A DNA stretch of 64,000 nucleotides, taken from positions 682,001 through 746,000 of the forward strand of contig JAXGSB010000001.1 in assembly GCA_040765295.1 (NCBI GenBank). The letters run 5' to 3'. The first letter of the stretch is position 1. Each line of letters starts with the position of its first letter. Positions 7,648 to 16,367 of this stretch are shown here, in pieces. The DNA comes from Scatomorpha sp040765295 (lineage in GTDB: Bacteria > Bacillota > Clostridia > Oscillospirales > Oscillospiraceae). Under the pieces are notes generated by a model that saw nothing but the letters and a program-made list of their open reading frames with translations, was not told where the DNA came from and did no database searches. The position numbers were made by a program, and so were the translations under genes.

Positions 7648-8346
7648 ATGAGTAAATATGTAGAAATTGGATATCCTATTTATGACGGCATGGGGGTCTA
7701 TCCCGGACTTCCGATTCCCTCCGTAAAGCTTCGTGAAGACCTCGAAAAGGGAGATCCTTGGAACGGCTCGGTGCTCGAGATTTATCTACACGCCGGCACA
7801 CACTGCGATGCGCCCTGGCACTATATGGGCGGCGACGCTCCGAAGATGGATAACGTTGAGGCGATACCGACCGAGAAATTTGTCTATCATCATCCTCTGT
7901 TGATTGACTGCCCGTTCACCGAGAAAAACGGACTCATAACAATCGATATGATAAAGAAATATGGCGACGAGATCTATAAGGCCGATTTTCTGATTTTCAA
8001 CACACATTCCTATCCGAAGCGCAGTGTGGACTTCGAAGACTACGGCTCCGACTTTGCCGCTGTCGGCGCAGAGGCTGCCGAGTGGATTCGCGCAGAGCTG
8101 CCGAACGTCAAGGCTGTAGCGATAGACACTCTCTCCATCGAAAATATCGGTATCGGCAAAACCAACGGATTCCGCACACACAAGGCCTTCCTCGATCCGG
8201 CCAGAGAGAATGACACAATTCTCATATACGAGGATATAAATCCTGCTCCGATAGTCGGCAAGAAAATACTCAGGGCATTCACAGCGCCTCTTCGTATTCA
8301 CGGCGATGGCTGCATCTGCAACGTAATTTGCGAGATTGAGGACTAA
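7648..8346 (+). CDS. Cyclase-family metal-dependent hydrolase (PF04199 type)
   Basis: A 232-residue protein with the HAGTHCDAPWH motif (residues 48-58), the Mn/Zn site of the cyclase/KynB kynurenine-formamidase-like family. Members hydrolyse formamides, amides or lactones. GAAAGGAAG precedes the ATG at 7648. It lies between panB and panE with 78 and 20 bp gaps. Family membership is clear. The substrate is not. From context a pantoyl lactone or a pantoyl amide is a reasonable guess, and a formate-releasing amidase is another, since formate genes follow. Confidence 0.85.
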   Translation: MSKYVEIGYPIYDGMGVYPGLPIPSVKLREDLEKGDPWNGSVLEIYLHAGTHCDAPWHYMGGDAPKMDNVEAIPTEKFVYHHPLLIDCPFTEKNGLITIDMIKKYGDEIYKADFLIFNTHSYPKRSVDFEDYGSDFAAVGAEAAEWIRAELPNVKAVAIDTLSIENIGIGKTNGFRTHKAFLDPARENDTILIYEDINPAPIVGKKILRAFTAPLRIHGDGCICNVICEIED

Positions 8347-8366
8347 AATTAGCGGGAGGCAATAAA

Positions 8367-9284
8367 ATGAAGATTGGAATAATTGGCGCCGGTGCCATGG
8401 GCTGTATCTATGGCACATATCTTTGCAAGCATAACGAAGTGCTTCTTGTAGATGTGGTTCAGGCACATGTGGATGCCATAAATGAAAAGGGTCTCGAATT
8501 TGTGCATCTCGACGGTACGACCGAAATCTATAAAAACATGAAAGCCACGACGGACACAAAGGGATATTCCGCGGCCGATCTCGTCATTCTGCTCACAAAG
8601 GGCTATCAGAGCGCAGATGCTCTAAGTGCAAATGCCAGCCTTATAGGGCCGAAAACAATAGTTCTCACACTGCAGAACGGATATGGCAACTCGGACGAGA
8701 TTGTAAAATTTGTTCCCGAGGAGCAGATAGTGGTCGGCACCAGCGGCGGCGGAGCAATAGTTGCAGGATCCGGATATGTACTTCACAAGGGACAGGGGCC
8801 GACGCATTTAGGCTGTCTGACGGAGGATCAGACCAATGCCGACATAGTCGCGAAGCTCATGGAAGAGGGCGGCGTTCCGCATGTCGAGCTGACTCCGGAT
8901 GTAAAGGAGCTTGTATGGAGCAAGGTGTTCGTCAATGTCGGCATCAACGGTATCTGTGCCCTGCTTAACGATACCAACCAGTGCATTGCCAACAACGAGT
9001 TTGCCCGCGCCGCCTCTTACGCGCTTGTGAATGAAGCTGTTGAGATAGTCAACGCTTCGGGAATGAATTTCAATTTCGAAGAGGTGTTTCAGAATGTTAT
9101 AGACATCGCGCTCGAAACCGGAGGGAATATAGCCTCCATGCTGGCTGATGTTACAAATAAGCGCCGCACAGAAGTCGATCAGATAAATGGCGCGGTTGCG
9201 TCCGAAGCAAAGAAGCTTGGTATGGAAGCACCGCTCAACGAGCTAATGACAAATCTCATCCACGCTAAAGAGCAGCTTTATTAA
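8367..9284 (+). CDS. panE: 2-dehydropantoate 2-reductase
   Basis: An NAD(P)-dependent enzyme interconverting ketopantoate and pantoate. The 305-residue protein has the Rossmann GIIGAGAMGCIYG motif at residues 4-16, the LTLQNGYGN motif (about 110) and the helical C-terminal domain with the catalytic Lys in VWSKVFVNVGIN. GGGAGG precedes the start 20 bp after the hydrolase gene. Together with PanB it links pantoate to 2-oxoisovalerate and methylene-THF. Related ApbA/PanE proteins can reduce other 2-oxoacids, but next to panB ketopantoate is the natural substrate. Confidence 0.92.
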   Translation: MKIGIIGAGAMGCIYGTYLCKHNEVLLVDVVQAHVDAINEKGLEFVHLDGTTEIYKNMKATTDTKGYSAADLVILLTKGYQSADALSANASLIGPKTIVLTLQNGYGNSDEIVKFVPEEQIVVGTSGGGAIVAGSGYVLHKGQGPTHLGCLTEDQTNADIVAKLMEEGGVPHVELTPDVKELVWSKVFVNVGINGICALLNDTNQCIANNEFARAASYALVNEAVEIVNASGMNFNFEEVFQNVIDIALETGGNIASMLADVTNKRRTEVDQINGAVASEAKKLGMEAPLNELMTNLIHAKEQLY

Positions 9285-9305
9285 AATTACTGTCGAAATT
9301 GAACA

Positions 9306-9348
9306 ACGGACGGCAGGTATGTCTAAAGCTCTACCTGCCTCCGTCTTT
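9306..9348 (+). terminator. Hairpin between panE and fhs, partial terminator
   Basis: ACGGAcGGCAGGTA and TACCTGCCtCCGT form a strong stem followed by only a short T tract (CTTTGCTT). There is no good promoter before fhs, so readthrough is likely and the hairpin may lower expression of the downstream genes. Confidence 0.55.
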
Positions 9349-9388
9349 GCTTGAGTTGACGCAAGCCAATTCGAAAGGAGCTTAAAAC

Positions 9389-11065
9389 ATGGAGTATAAG
9401 ACAGACATAGAGATAGCGCAGGCATGTGAAAAACAAAATATAAGGGAGATTGCGGCTGCAGCCGGAATAGAAGAAAAATACTTAGAGCCGTACGGCAGGT
9501 ACATGGCGAAGGTGGACTATGCGCTGCTTAGGGATATGGCCAATAAGCCGGATGGAAAGCTTGTTTTGGTTACGGCTATCACCCCCACTCCGGCGGGCGA
9601 GGGAAAGACAACAACGACTGTCGGACTCGCCGACGGACTTAGAAAGATAGGGAAAAGCGCTGTTGTCGCTCTGCGTGAGCCGAGTTTAGGTCCGGTGTTC
9701 GGAATTAAGGGAGGTGCGGCCGGCGGCGGATATGCCCAAGTTGTGCCGATGGAAAACATAAATCTCCACTTTACAGGAGATTTTCACGCTATAGGCGCGG
9801 CGAATAACCTCCTTGCCGCAATGCTGGATAACCATATCCAGCAGGGAAATTCTCTGGGCATCGATCCGCGCCGGATAACATGGCGCAGAGCCGTGGATAT
9901 GAACGACCGTCAGCTTAGAAATATTGTTATCGGACTCGGTGGAAAAGCCAACGGCACACCGCGTGAAGACGGATTCAATATTACCGTAGCAAGCGAGATT
10001 ATGGCTGTACTCTGCCTTGCGAGCGACATAAAGGATTTAAAGGAAAGACTCTCCAGGATAATAGTAGGTTATACCTATTCGGGCGAACCCGTCACGGCGG
10101 GAGAGCTTAAGGCTCAGGGCGCAATGGCGGCGCTTTTAAAAGATGCATTGAAGCCGAACTTGGTGCAGACACTCGAGGGAACACCGGCCTTTGTGCATGG
10201 CGGGCCCTTTGCAAATATTGCCCATGGCTGCAACACTGTTACCGCAACTCGTACGGCGCTAAAGCTGGGCGACTATGCCATAACAGAAGCGGGCTTTGGT
10301 GCCGACCTCGGCGCGGAAAAGTTTATAGATATCAAGTGCCGAATGGCAGGCCTCAAGCCTTCGGCAGTAGTGGTGGTGGCCACTGTCCGTGCGCTAAAAC
10401 ACCACGGCGGGGTAGCGAAGGCCGAGCTCGGGAATGAGAATCTAGATGCGCTTGAGAAGGGCTTGCCTAACCTTTTGCAGCACATCGAGAACATCACAAA
10501 GGTATATAAGCTGCCCTGCGTTGTGGCGATAAATCGTTTCCCGACCGACAGCGAAGCAGAGCTTGGGCTAATCGAGAGCAGGTGCAAAGCACTCGGTGTA
10601 AATGTTGCGCTCAGCGAGGTTTGGGCTAAAGGCGGCGCAGGCGGCGCTGCACTCGCAGAGGAGGTTGTAAGAATCTGCGAGCAGCCAAATGATTTTCAGT
10701 TCATCTACAGTCTCAACATGGGTATAGGGGAGAAACTCGAGGCAATAGCGACGAAAGTATATCATGCGGACGGCGTGGATTTGGTTGAAAAAGCTCCAAA
10801 GCAGCTTGCCGAGCTCGAGGCGCTGGGTTTCGGCTCTCTTCCCATATGCGTTGCTAAAACACAGTACAGTTTTTCGGATGACCCGAAAAAGCTCGGCGCT
10901 CCGAAGAATTTCCGTGTGGCGGTTAGGAATCTGGAGGTCTCAGCGGGCGCCGGCTTCATAGTTGCGCTCACAGGCGATATAATGACTATGCCGGGTCTGC
11001 CCAAGGTGCCCTCGGCGGAGAAGATAGATGTCGACGAAAACGGAGTTATCACGGGGTTGTTCTGA
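9389..11065 (+). CDS. fhs: Formate--tetrahydrofolate ligase
   Basis: Couples formate, THF and ATP to 10-formyl-THF. The reverse reaction makes ATP. 558 residues, the family length. The P-loop is TPTPAGEGKTTTT (about residues 65-77), followed by REPSLGPVFGIKGGAAGGGYAQ, both diagnostic. A strong AGGAGC site precedes the ATG. It starts a tight fhs-fchA-folD-formate channel series (1-bp gap or overlapping starts), so the proteins are probably made together. It supplies or consumes the methylene-THF used by PanB upstream. Confidence 0.97.
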   Translation: MEYKTDIEIAQACEKQNIREIAAAAGIEEKYLEPYGRYMAKVDYALLRDMANKPDGKLVLVTAITPTPAGEGKTTTTVGLADGLRKIGKSAVVALREPSLGPVFGIKGGAAGGGYAQVVPMENINLHFTGDFHAIGAANNLLAAMLDNHIQQGNSLGIDPRRITWRRAVDMNDRQLRNIVIGLGGKANGTPREDGFNITVASEIMAVLCLASDIKDLKERLSRIIVGYTYSGEPVTAGELKAQGAMAALLKDALKPNLVQTLEGTPAFVHGGPFANIAHGCNTVTATRTALKLGDYAITEAGFGADLGAEKFIDIKCRMAGLKPSAVVVVATVRALKHHGGVAKAELGNENLDALEKGLPNLLQHIENITKVYKLPCVVAINRFPTDSEAELGLIESRCKALGVNVALSEVWAKGGAGGAALAEEVVRICEQPNDFQFIYSLNMGIGEKLEAIATKVYHADGVDLVEKAPKQLAELEALGFGSLPICVAKTQYSFSDDPKKLGAPKNFRVAVRNLEVSAGAGFIVALTGDIMTMPGLPKVPSAEKIDVDENGVITGLF

Positions 11066-11066
11066 T

Positions 11067-11684
11067 ATGCGCTTGGTTGATATGACGGTAGGTGAATTTG
11101 TTGCCAAGCTTGCATCGGCCGCGCCAACACCCGGAGGCGGAGGTACGGCGGCGCTCTGCGGCGCGCTTGGCACTGCGCTTGGCGCAATGGTTGGTTTTCT
11201 CACCGTCGGAAAGGCGAAATATGCGGCTGTAGAGCCGGAGATAAAAGAGCTTATAGAGAAGTCTGAGCGCATAAGAGCAAGACTAGTTGAGTTAGTTGAC
11301 GGGGATGCAGAAGCATTTGCGCCGCTTGCAGCTGCCTATGCGTTGCCGAAAGACATGCCGGGTCGGAATGAGACAATGGAAAAATGCCTAAGAGAAGCTG
11401 CTGCTGTGCCAATGGAGATATTGGAACTCTCCGGCGAGGCTGCAGAACTGATGCGCGGATTTGCCGATATGGGCAGCACTCTGGCCATATCGGACGCCGG
11501 ATGCGGCGCAGCGCTCTGTCGAAGCGCAATGTGCGCAGCGGCGTTGAATGTGCGTGTGAATACGAGGCTGATGCGGGACAGAGAGTACGCAGATAAACTC
11601 AACTCACGTGTGGATGCGCTTCTGAATGATAAAAGCCGGATAGCCGAAGAAATTTATGAAGATGTTTACAGGAGACTCAAATGA
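11067..11684 (+). CDS. fchA: Methenyl-THF cyclohydrolase, FchA/cyclodeaminase family
   Basis: A 205-residue protein of the formiminotransferase-cyclodeaminase C-terminal family, with LASAAPTPGGGGTAALCGALG near the N-terminus, the hallmark folate-binding glycine loop. FchA converts 5,10-methenyl-THF to 10-formyl-THF and back. It starts one base after the fhs stop and its own stop overlaps the folD start (ATGA). Its presence matters because the adjacent FolD lacks the residues needed for cyclohydrolase activity. Cyclodeaminase activity on formimino-THF is an alternative, but no histidine or purine degradation genes are near. Confidence 0.85.
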   Translation: MRLVDMTVGEFVAKLASAAPTPGGGGTAALCGALGTALGAMVGFLTVGKAKYAAVEPEIKELIEKSERIRARLVELVDGDAEAFAPLAAAYALPKDMPGRNETMEKCLREAAAVPMEILELSGEAAELMRGFADMGSTLAISDAGCGAALCRSAMCAAALNVRVNTRLMRDREYADKLNSRVDALLNDKSRIAEEIYEDVYRRLK

Positions 11685-12532
11685 GCGAGATTTTAAGAGG
11701 GGCGCCGGCAGCAACGGCGCTGGACGAGGAAACAACAAGCCGCGCAAGCATGTTGCAAGTAAAAGGCATTGTTCCGACACTTGCCATTCTCCGTGTCGGT
11801 GAGCGAGCTGACGATGTATCTTATGAGCGGGCCGCAATAAAGCGTGCGGCCAAAGTCGGCATAGAAACAAAAAACATTGTTTTGTCTAAGAACATTTCAC
11901 AGGATACACTCTTCGAAGAAATAGAGAAACTTAATGCAGACAAAAGTGTCCACGGTGTGCTCATGTTTCGTCCCCTGCCAAACACGATTGACGAGTACGC
12001 AGCTTGCGCAGCCCTCACACCCGAGAAGGATGTGGACGGCATAAGCTTTAAATCTATGGCTCAGCTCTATTCAGGTATAGGTGCAGGATATGCGCCATGC
12101 ACGGCGCAAAGCGTTATGGAGCTCTTAAAATACTATGCCGTTGAGCTCTCAGGGAAGCGAGCTGTGGTAGTAGGACGGAGCTTGGTAATAGGTCGGCCTG
12201 TTGCAATGCTGCTTATGGAGGCCAACGCAACGGTGACGCTCTGCCACAGCAAAACGGCACGGCTGCAAGAGGTAATGCGTGAAGCCGATATTGTAGTTGC
12301 GGCGCTCGGAAGAGCGGAAATGCTCGGCACAGAGTACTTCCGCACGGGGCAGACAGTGATAGATGTCGGAGTCAATTGGTCAGAGAAAAAACAGAAGTTT
12401 GTCGGCGATGTGGACTTCGATGCGGTTTTGCCAAAAGTCCGCGCCATAACGCCGGTTCCCGGAGGCGTCGGCAGCGTTACAACAGCCGTACTCTGTCGGC
12501 ACATTGTCGAGGCAGCGGAGAGAGCGGTGTGA
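11681..12532 (+). CDS. folD: Methylene-THF dehydrogenase FolD, apparently without cyclohydrolase residues
   Basis: A 283-residue FolD-family protein with KDVDG (116-120), GRSLVIGRPVAMLL (NAD(P) motif) and TPVPGGVGSVTTAVL. In an ungapped alignment with the usual SxxYxxxKxKxxxxxG segment, Tyr48 is kept but the catalytic Lys position is Ala52. In the VQLPLP motif the Gln is Phe96. In studied FolD enzymes this Lys is essential, and the Gln important, for cyclohydrolase activity. So this is probably a dehydrogenase only, with FchA upstream taking the other step. Start overlaps the fchA stop, end overlaps the next gene. Confidence 0.9.
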   Translation: MSEILRGAPAATALDEETTSRASMLQVKGIVPTLAILRVGERADDVSYERAAIKRAAKVGIETKNIVLSKNISQDTLFEEIEKLNADKSVHGVLMFRPLPNTIDEYAACAALTPEKDVDGISFKSMAQLYSGIGAGYAPCTAQSVMELLKYYAVELSGKRAVVVGRSLVIGRPVAMLLMEANATVTLCHSKTARLQEVMREADIVVAALGRAEMLGTEYFRTGQTVIDVGVNWSEKKQKFVGDVDFDAVLPKVRAITPVPGGVGSVTTAVLCRHIVEAAERAV

Positions 12533-13161
12533 AAAAAATAAAGACATTTCTCTACAGTATTATAGGCGGGGCCTCAATCGCAATAGGCGGCGCTGCTTTT
12601 CTCTCGGTCGAAAGCAAGGTGGTCGGCGCGCTGTTTTTCGTTGTGGGACTCTTTGTAATATGTACAATGGGCTTCAGTCTGTTTACAGGCAAGGTGTGCT
12701 ATGTTTTTGAAAACGATGCCGCCTATGCGCTCGATCTTCTTCTTATCTGGCTGGGCAATATTATAGGCGCATTCATAGTCGGCGAAGCGTTGAGAGCGAC
12801 GCGTATAGCCGGCATATCGGAAAAAGCTGCCGCCATGTGCCGAATGAAGCTAGATGACAGTTTGTTCAGTATCTTTTTACTCGCGATTTTCTGCAACATA
12901 CTGATTTGTGTTGCAGTCGACGGGTATAGGAACAATCCGCATGAGGTTGGCAAGTACATAGCGCTGTTCTTCGGAGTGACGGTGTTTATCATCTGCGGTT
13001 TCGAGCACTGCGTAGCCAATATGTTCTACATATCTTTGGCGAGAATGTGGAGTGCGGAAGCGCTTATATTTATTCTGGTGAATTCACTCGGCAATGCAGT
13101 CGGCGGAGTGTTGCTGCCGCTTGCAAAAACGCTTGAAAACAGGGCAGTAAAAGCAGATTAA
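12529..13161 (+). CDS. Formate/nitrite transporter (FNT) channel
   Basis: A 210-residue membrane protein with about six transmembrane helices and the FNT signature GFEHCVANMFYI (about residues 161-172) plus NSLGNAVGGVLL near the end. FocA-type pentamers carry formate across the membrane in either direction. The GTG at 12529 overlaps the folD stop (GTGA) and has GCGGAGAG upstream. Placement right after fhs-fchA-folD points to formate rather than nitrite. It would export formate if the pathway runs oxidatively, or import it for one-carbon synthesis. Confidence 0.88.
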   Translation: MKKIKTFLYSIIGGASIAIGGAAFLSVESKVVGALFFVVGLFVICTMGFSLFTGKVCYVFENDAAYALDLLLIWLGNIIGAFIVGEALRATRIAGISEKAAAMCRMKLDDSLFSIFLLAIFCNILICVAVDGYRNNPHEVGKYIALFFGVTVFIICGFEHCVANMFYISLARMWSAEALIFILVNSLGNAVGGVLLPLAKTLENRAVKAD

Positions 13162-13267
13162 GATTTGTGAGCCTGCTATCCAAAAAGATAAATAAGCAGG
13201 AAGTGTAGTTTTCCTCCGGAAAGAGGCTTGTTCACTGTAAGCACCTTCTATAGTATAATTAGCAGCT

Positions 13268-13305
13268 AAAACTGCGTCATGAAGAAAAATCGTGACGCAG
13301 TTTTG
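13268..13305. terminator. Bidirectional terminator
   Basis: AAAACTGCGTCATG-aagaaaaat-CGTGACGCAGTTTT lies between the convergent formate channel and LRR genes. The remaining 13162-13397 sequence shows only a TATAAT-like box at about 13253. Confidence 0.85.
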
Positions 13306-13397
13306 TGTGTATAATTTATTATCTAAGTAAAATTATATATGCAGCTGAAACATGTTACAGCCCTTATTTGTAATGCATTAAAAAGTAAGAACTTCCG

Positions 13398-14729
13398 CTA
13401 TTCTCCCAAGGCTCTCATCTCATAAACAAAAGCAACTCTGTCATCCATATCCTGGGGCTGAACAAGAGGATCAAGCCAGTAAAAATTATAGGGAATAATC
13501 GAATGAAAATAGCCAAAAGTTTCTTTTAACTCCTTGTACCGCTCATGCAGACGCCAGCCCTGAGACATAGAGTCAACTACAGTTGTGTTAATCCGGCAGT
13601 CCGGAAACTGTTTTTTAAACTCCCGAATCTGTTCCGTAGGGATGTTGTGCGCACAGCCGAGCCAAAGTCTTTCAAGGTCTAAGTCAAAAAGAGGCGATAT
13701 ATCTCTCAAAAACAAATTGTTTGCGGCGTTTAAATGCTTTAGCCCTTTCATATTGCGCAAGGGTTCAAGGTTATCAAGACGTACGTCCATTATTTCAAGG
13801 TACTCTATTTTTGTGCAGTTAGAAAGCGGGCTGATGTCACTCCAACTGTTCAGGCCGATAATGCATACTTCAAGATCTTTCATCTCACTCACAAATGAAA
13901 TGTCTGTTATGCCGTTGTGGCCCAAGTCCAAATATTTAACGTCAGTACAATATTTAAGAGTCTGAACATTGTTGTTTCTTAGCAGTCCGCCTTCAGGCGG
14001 CTTGGATGCCAAGATTCTTTCCACATCTGTTCTGGCAGTGTAGTTGCGTCCGAACCAAACTCTCCAAACGACCTTTACATTCGGCAGGGCGTCTCTTATT
14101 TCGGCCATGCGCTCATTCGGGACTCCGCAGCTGTCCATGTCCAAAAATTCAAGGTTCGGCATACATTTTGCAAGAGCAAGTATTTCGTCGCCGTTGTCAT
14201 CCAGTCTGATATGATTTATGTCCACAAGACTGTCCGACAGACAAACTGTTTTGTCATAGAATTCATAATTGCCGCTGATGTCAGTTTCGGGGTAGGCGTT
14301 TTTTAAGGAAAGCAAGTCCTGAGATTTAAAAGAATTCTCCCCGCCGAAGTTGCCGAAGCTTATCGTGCGAACATTTGGAAGATATTCAAGGGCTGAAAAA
14401 AGCTCTGAAAACTCAGCTTTTGTAAGGGAATCAAACTTCAAGCTTTCCGCCGTGTCCTCCACCTCACCCATTTGGGGAAGCGATACCGTGTAGCTTACAT
14501 CTATATCCGGATACTGATTTTTAAACTCGTCTATTTTTTCGTAATCATGATTTCCGCTAAGATCCACTTCTTTATTGCCGAAAAAAGGAAGTTTATTTAA
14601 AAACTCCTCATATTCCGAGTAGTTTTTGCCGAAAATATATTGTAATTTACTAAACCCAAATACAATCATAAGAACAAGAATGATGAGAAGAACTAAGATA
14701 ATATAATATAACTTGTTTTTAGCTTTCAT
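13398..14729 (-). CDS. Membrane-anchored leucine-rich-repeat-like protein
   Basis: A 443-residue protein with a single N-terminal transmembrane helix (about residues 8-28) followed by several irregular leucine-rich repeats, for example VKYLDLGHNGITDISFVSEMK and the following ISPLSNCTKIEYLEI and LEPLRNMKGLKHLN segments. The start is taken at 14729, because the upstream 15 codons begin with a TTG without an RBS. It is probably exposed outside the cell and involved in binding. I cannot name a ligand. It is convergent to the formate channel and separated from tldD by about 240 bp. Confidence 0.7.
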   Translation of the reverse strand: MKAKNKLYYIILVLLIILVLMIVFGFSKLQYIFGKNYSEYEEFLNKLPFFGNKEVDLSGNHDYEKIDEFKNQYPDIDVSYTVSLPQMGEVEDTAESLKFDSLTKAEFSELFSALEYLPNVRTISFGNFGGENSFKSQDLLSLKNAYPETDISGNYEFYDKTVCLSDSLVDINHIRLDDNGDEILALAKCMPNLEFLDMDSCGVPNERMAEIRDALPNVKVVWRVWFGRNYTARTDVERILASKPPEGGLLRNNNVQTLKYCTDVKYLDLGHNGITDISFVSEMKDLEVCIIGLNSWSDISPLSNCTKIEYLEIMDVRLDNLEPLRNMKGLKHLNAANNLFLRDISPLFDLDLERLWLGCAHNIPTEQIREFKKQFPDCRINTTVVDSMSQGWRLHERYKELKETFGYFHSIIPYNFYWLDPLVQPQDMDDRVAFVYEMRALGE

Positions 14730-14868
14730 ATTTACAACCCCAATCTGCTCACTTATTTGAAGTTTGTATTTCAAAACCCGATTTTGACCCTAGATTCCAA
14801 ATATGCAATCATTATCTATCAATATCACTGCTTTAGTCAAGCAATGATTTGCCTGCCCCCTGTTTTAA

Positions 14869-14898
14869 TTGAAAAACAAGCTGTCCGAGTGATATAAT
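14869..14898 (+). promoter_or_regulatory. Promoter of the tldD-tldE operon
   Basis: TTGAAA (14869-14874), 18-nt spacer, TATAAT (14893-14898), about 70 nt before tldD. Confidence 0.65.
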
Positions 14899-14968
14899 AA
14901 GTCGTTACAAATTTGAAACGGCTTGTCTTTAATAATGCCGATATGGCATACGGAAGGGGGACAAAGAC

Positions 14969-16366
14969 ATGAACGAGATAGATTTTAATTTAAAAATGCT
15001 CAGCTATCTGGCAGATTCCGCTTCGCAAGCCGAGCTCAGAGTTCAGACTACGGCTCAGCGCAGGGTATCTCTCAGAAACGGAGAGCTCAGCATCAATACA
15101 CGAGCAGACTTTGGGGGAGTTTCAGCCCGAGTAGGCGAGAACGGATACTATGGGTTTTCCTCATCTCCCACAGTGAGTGAGGTTGAGGCAAAAAAAGTTT
15201 TGAAAGCCGCCAAAGAGCAGGCGCGCTTCTTGAGCACTCGCTGTTTTTCCGAAAAGTCTGCGTTGCCGCTGCTCAAAAAATATGAGCACAAGGACACTGC
15301 GGTTTGGATGGATGCCGAGCAGGTGTATTTTTATGAGATTTGCCGAAGGACTGATGAGTATATAGTAAAAAACTGCCCGAAGCTCTCTGCCAGAAGCGTA
15401 GTTGCCTACGCCGACTGTATGGATAAGGAGCTTATAGCTTCCGGGGGAGTATATTCTCACAGCGTGCAGCCGCGCGCCTATATTTATGTCTTCCTCACAG
15501 CGCCTTGTGCTGACGGGGGAACAGTCGAGGTTTTCGATAGTTTCGGAGGCTTCGGCAACCCCAAAGAGCTTTTCGAGGGCGAGGCAGAAAGCAAGATTCA
15601 AGTTTTTATAGATGAACTGTATAAAATGGCGCTTGATAAGGCTGAGGGAATAGCACCAAAGGCCGGCAGGGCGCAGGTAATCATAGACGGCAAACTTGCA
15701 GGTATGCTGGCGCACGAGGCAGTCGGTCACACAGTTGAGGCCGATATGGTGATAGGGGGCTCTGTTGCTGCCCATCTCCTGAATAAAGATGTTGCCTCTT
15801 CCATAGTTTCGCTTACGGATTTTGCACACACCGCCTTCGGGAATCCGGCGCCGCTACCTGTATATCTTGACGACGAGGGTGTCCGGGCAAAAGATGTACA
15901 TATAATCGAAAACGGAATTCTCCGCGCCTATATGCACAATAGGGAGAGCGCAAACAAATTCGGAGCAGTGCCGCGCGGCAATGCCCGAGCTTGGCTTTTC
16001 AGCGATGAGCCTCTCATCAGAATGAGAAACACGGCCATACACCCCGGCAAAAGCAAGTTGGAGGAGATGATAGCCTCCGTTGAGGATGGATACTATCTGC
16101 TTAAGACGAATAACGGCCAGGCCGACAGCACGGGTGAATTTATGTTCGGTATCTCAATGGGCTACGAGATAAAAAACGGAAAGCTTGGACGCGCCATCCG
16201 CGATACCACAATCTCGGGCATAGCTTTCGAAATGCTGAAAACCGTTGACATGCTATCTGATGAAACGAAGTGGGGAAGCTCAGGCTTCTGCGGGAAAAAA
16301 CAGCCGATGCCTACCGGACTGGGGGGTCCCGCTCTGCGATGCATGCTTACGATAGGAGGTTGCTGA
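14969..16366 (+). CDS. tldD: TldD-family metalloprotease subunit
   Basis: 465 residues with the HEAVGH metal-binding motif at 249-254 (HExxxH type of the TldD/PmbA family) and the conserved GLGGPALRCMLTIGG tail. In known systems TldD and TldE form a heterodimer that degrades unfolded peptides or matures modified peptides such as microcin B17. An AAGGGGG site precedes the ATG. The partner gene follows after 1 bp. No precursor peptide was recognised nearby, so a general proteolytic role is most likely. Confidence 0.93.
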   Translation: MNEIDFNLKMLSYLADSASQAELRVQTTAQRRVSLRNGELSINTRADFGGVSARVGENGYYGFSSSPTVSEVEAKKVLKAAKEQARFLSTRCFSEKSALPLLKKYEHKDTAVWMDAEQVYFYEICRRTDEYIVKNCPKLSARSVVAYADCMDKELIASGGVYSHSVQPRAYIYVFLTAPCADGGTVEVFDSFGGFGNPKELFEGEAESKIQVFIDELYKMALDKAEGIAPKAGRAQVIIDGKLAGMLAHEAVGHTVEADMVIGGSVAAHLLNKDVASSIVSLTDFAHTAFGNPAPLPVYLDDEGVRAKDVHIIENGILRAYMHNRESANKFGAVPRGNARAWLFSDEPLIRMRNTAIHPGKSKLEEMIASVEDGYYLLKTNNGQADSTGEFMFGISMGYEIKNGKLGRAIRDTTISGIAFEMLKTVDMLSDETKWGSSGFCGKKQPMPTGLGGPALRCMLTIGGC

Positions 16367-16367
16367 T

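Noticed and set aside
9350..9388. TTGACG upstream of fhs considered as a promoter
   Set aside because: A -10 box at proper spacing would fall on the ribosome site, and none is seen.
13238..13304. Promoter-like TATAAT followed by a hairpin, considered as a small RNA
   Set aside because: The transcript would be only about 40 nt, mostly the terminator itself, and the -35 box is poor.
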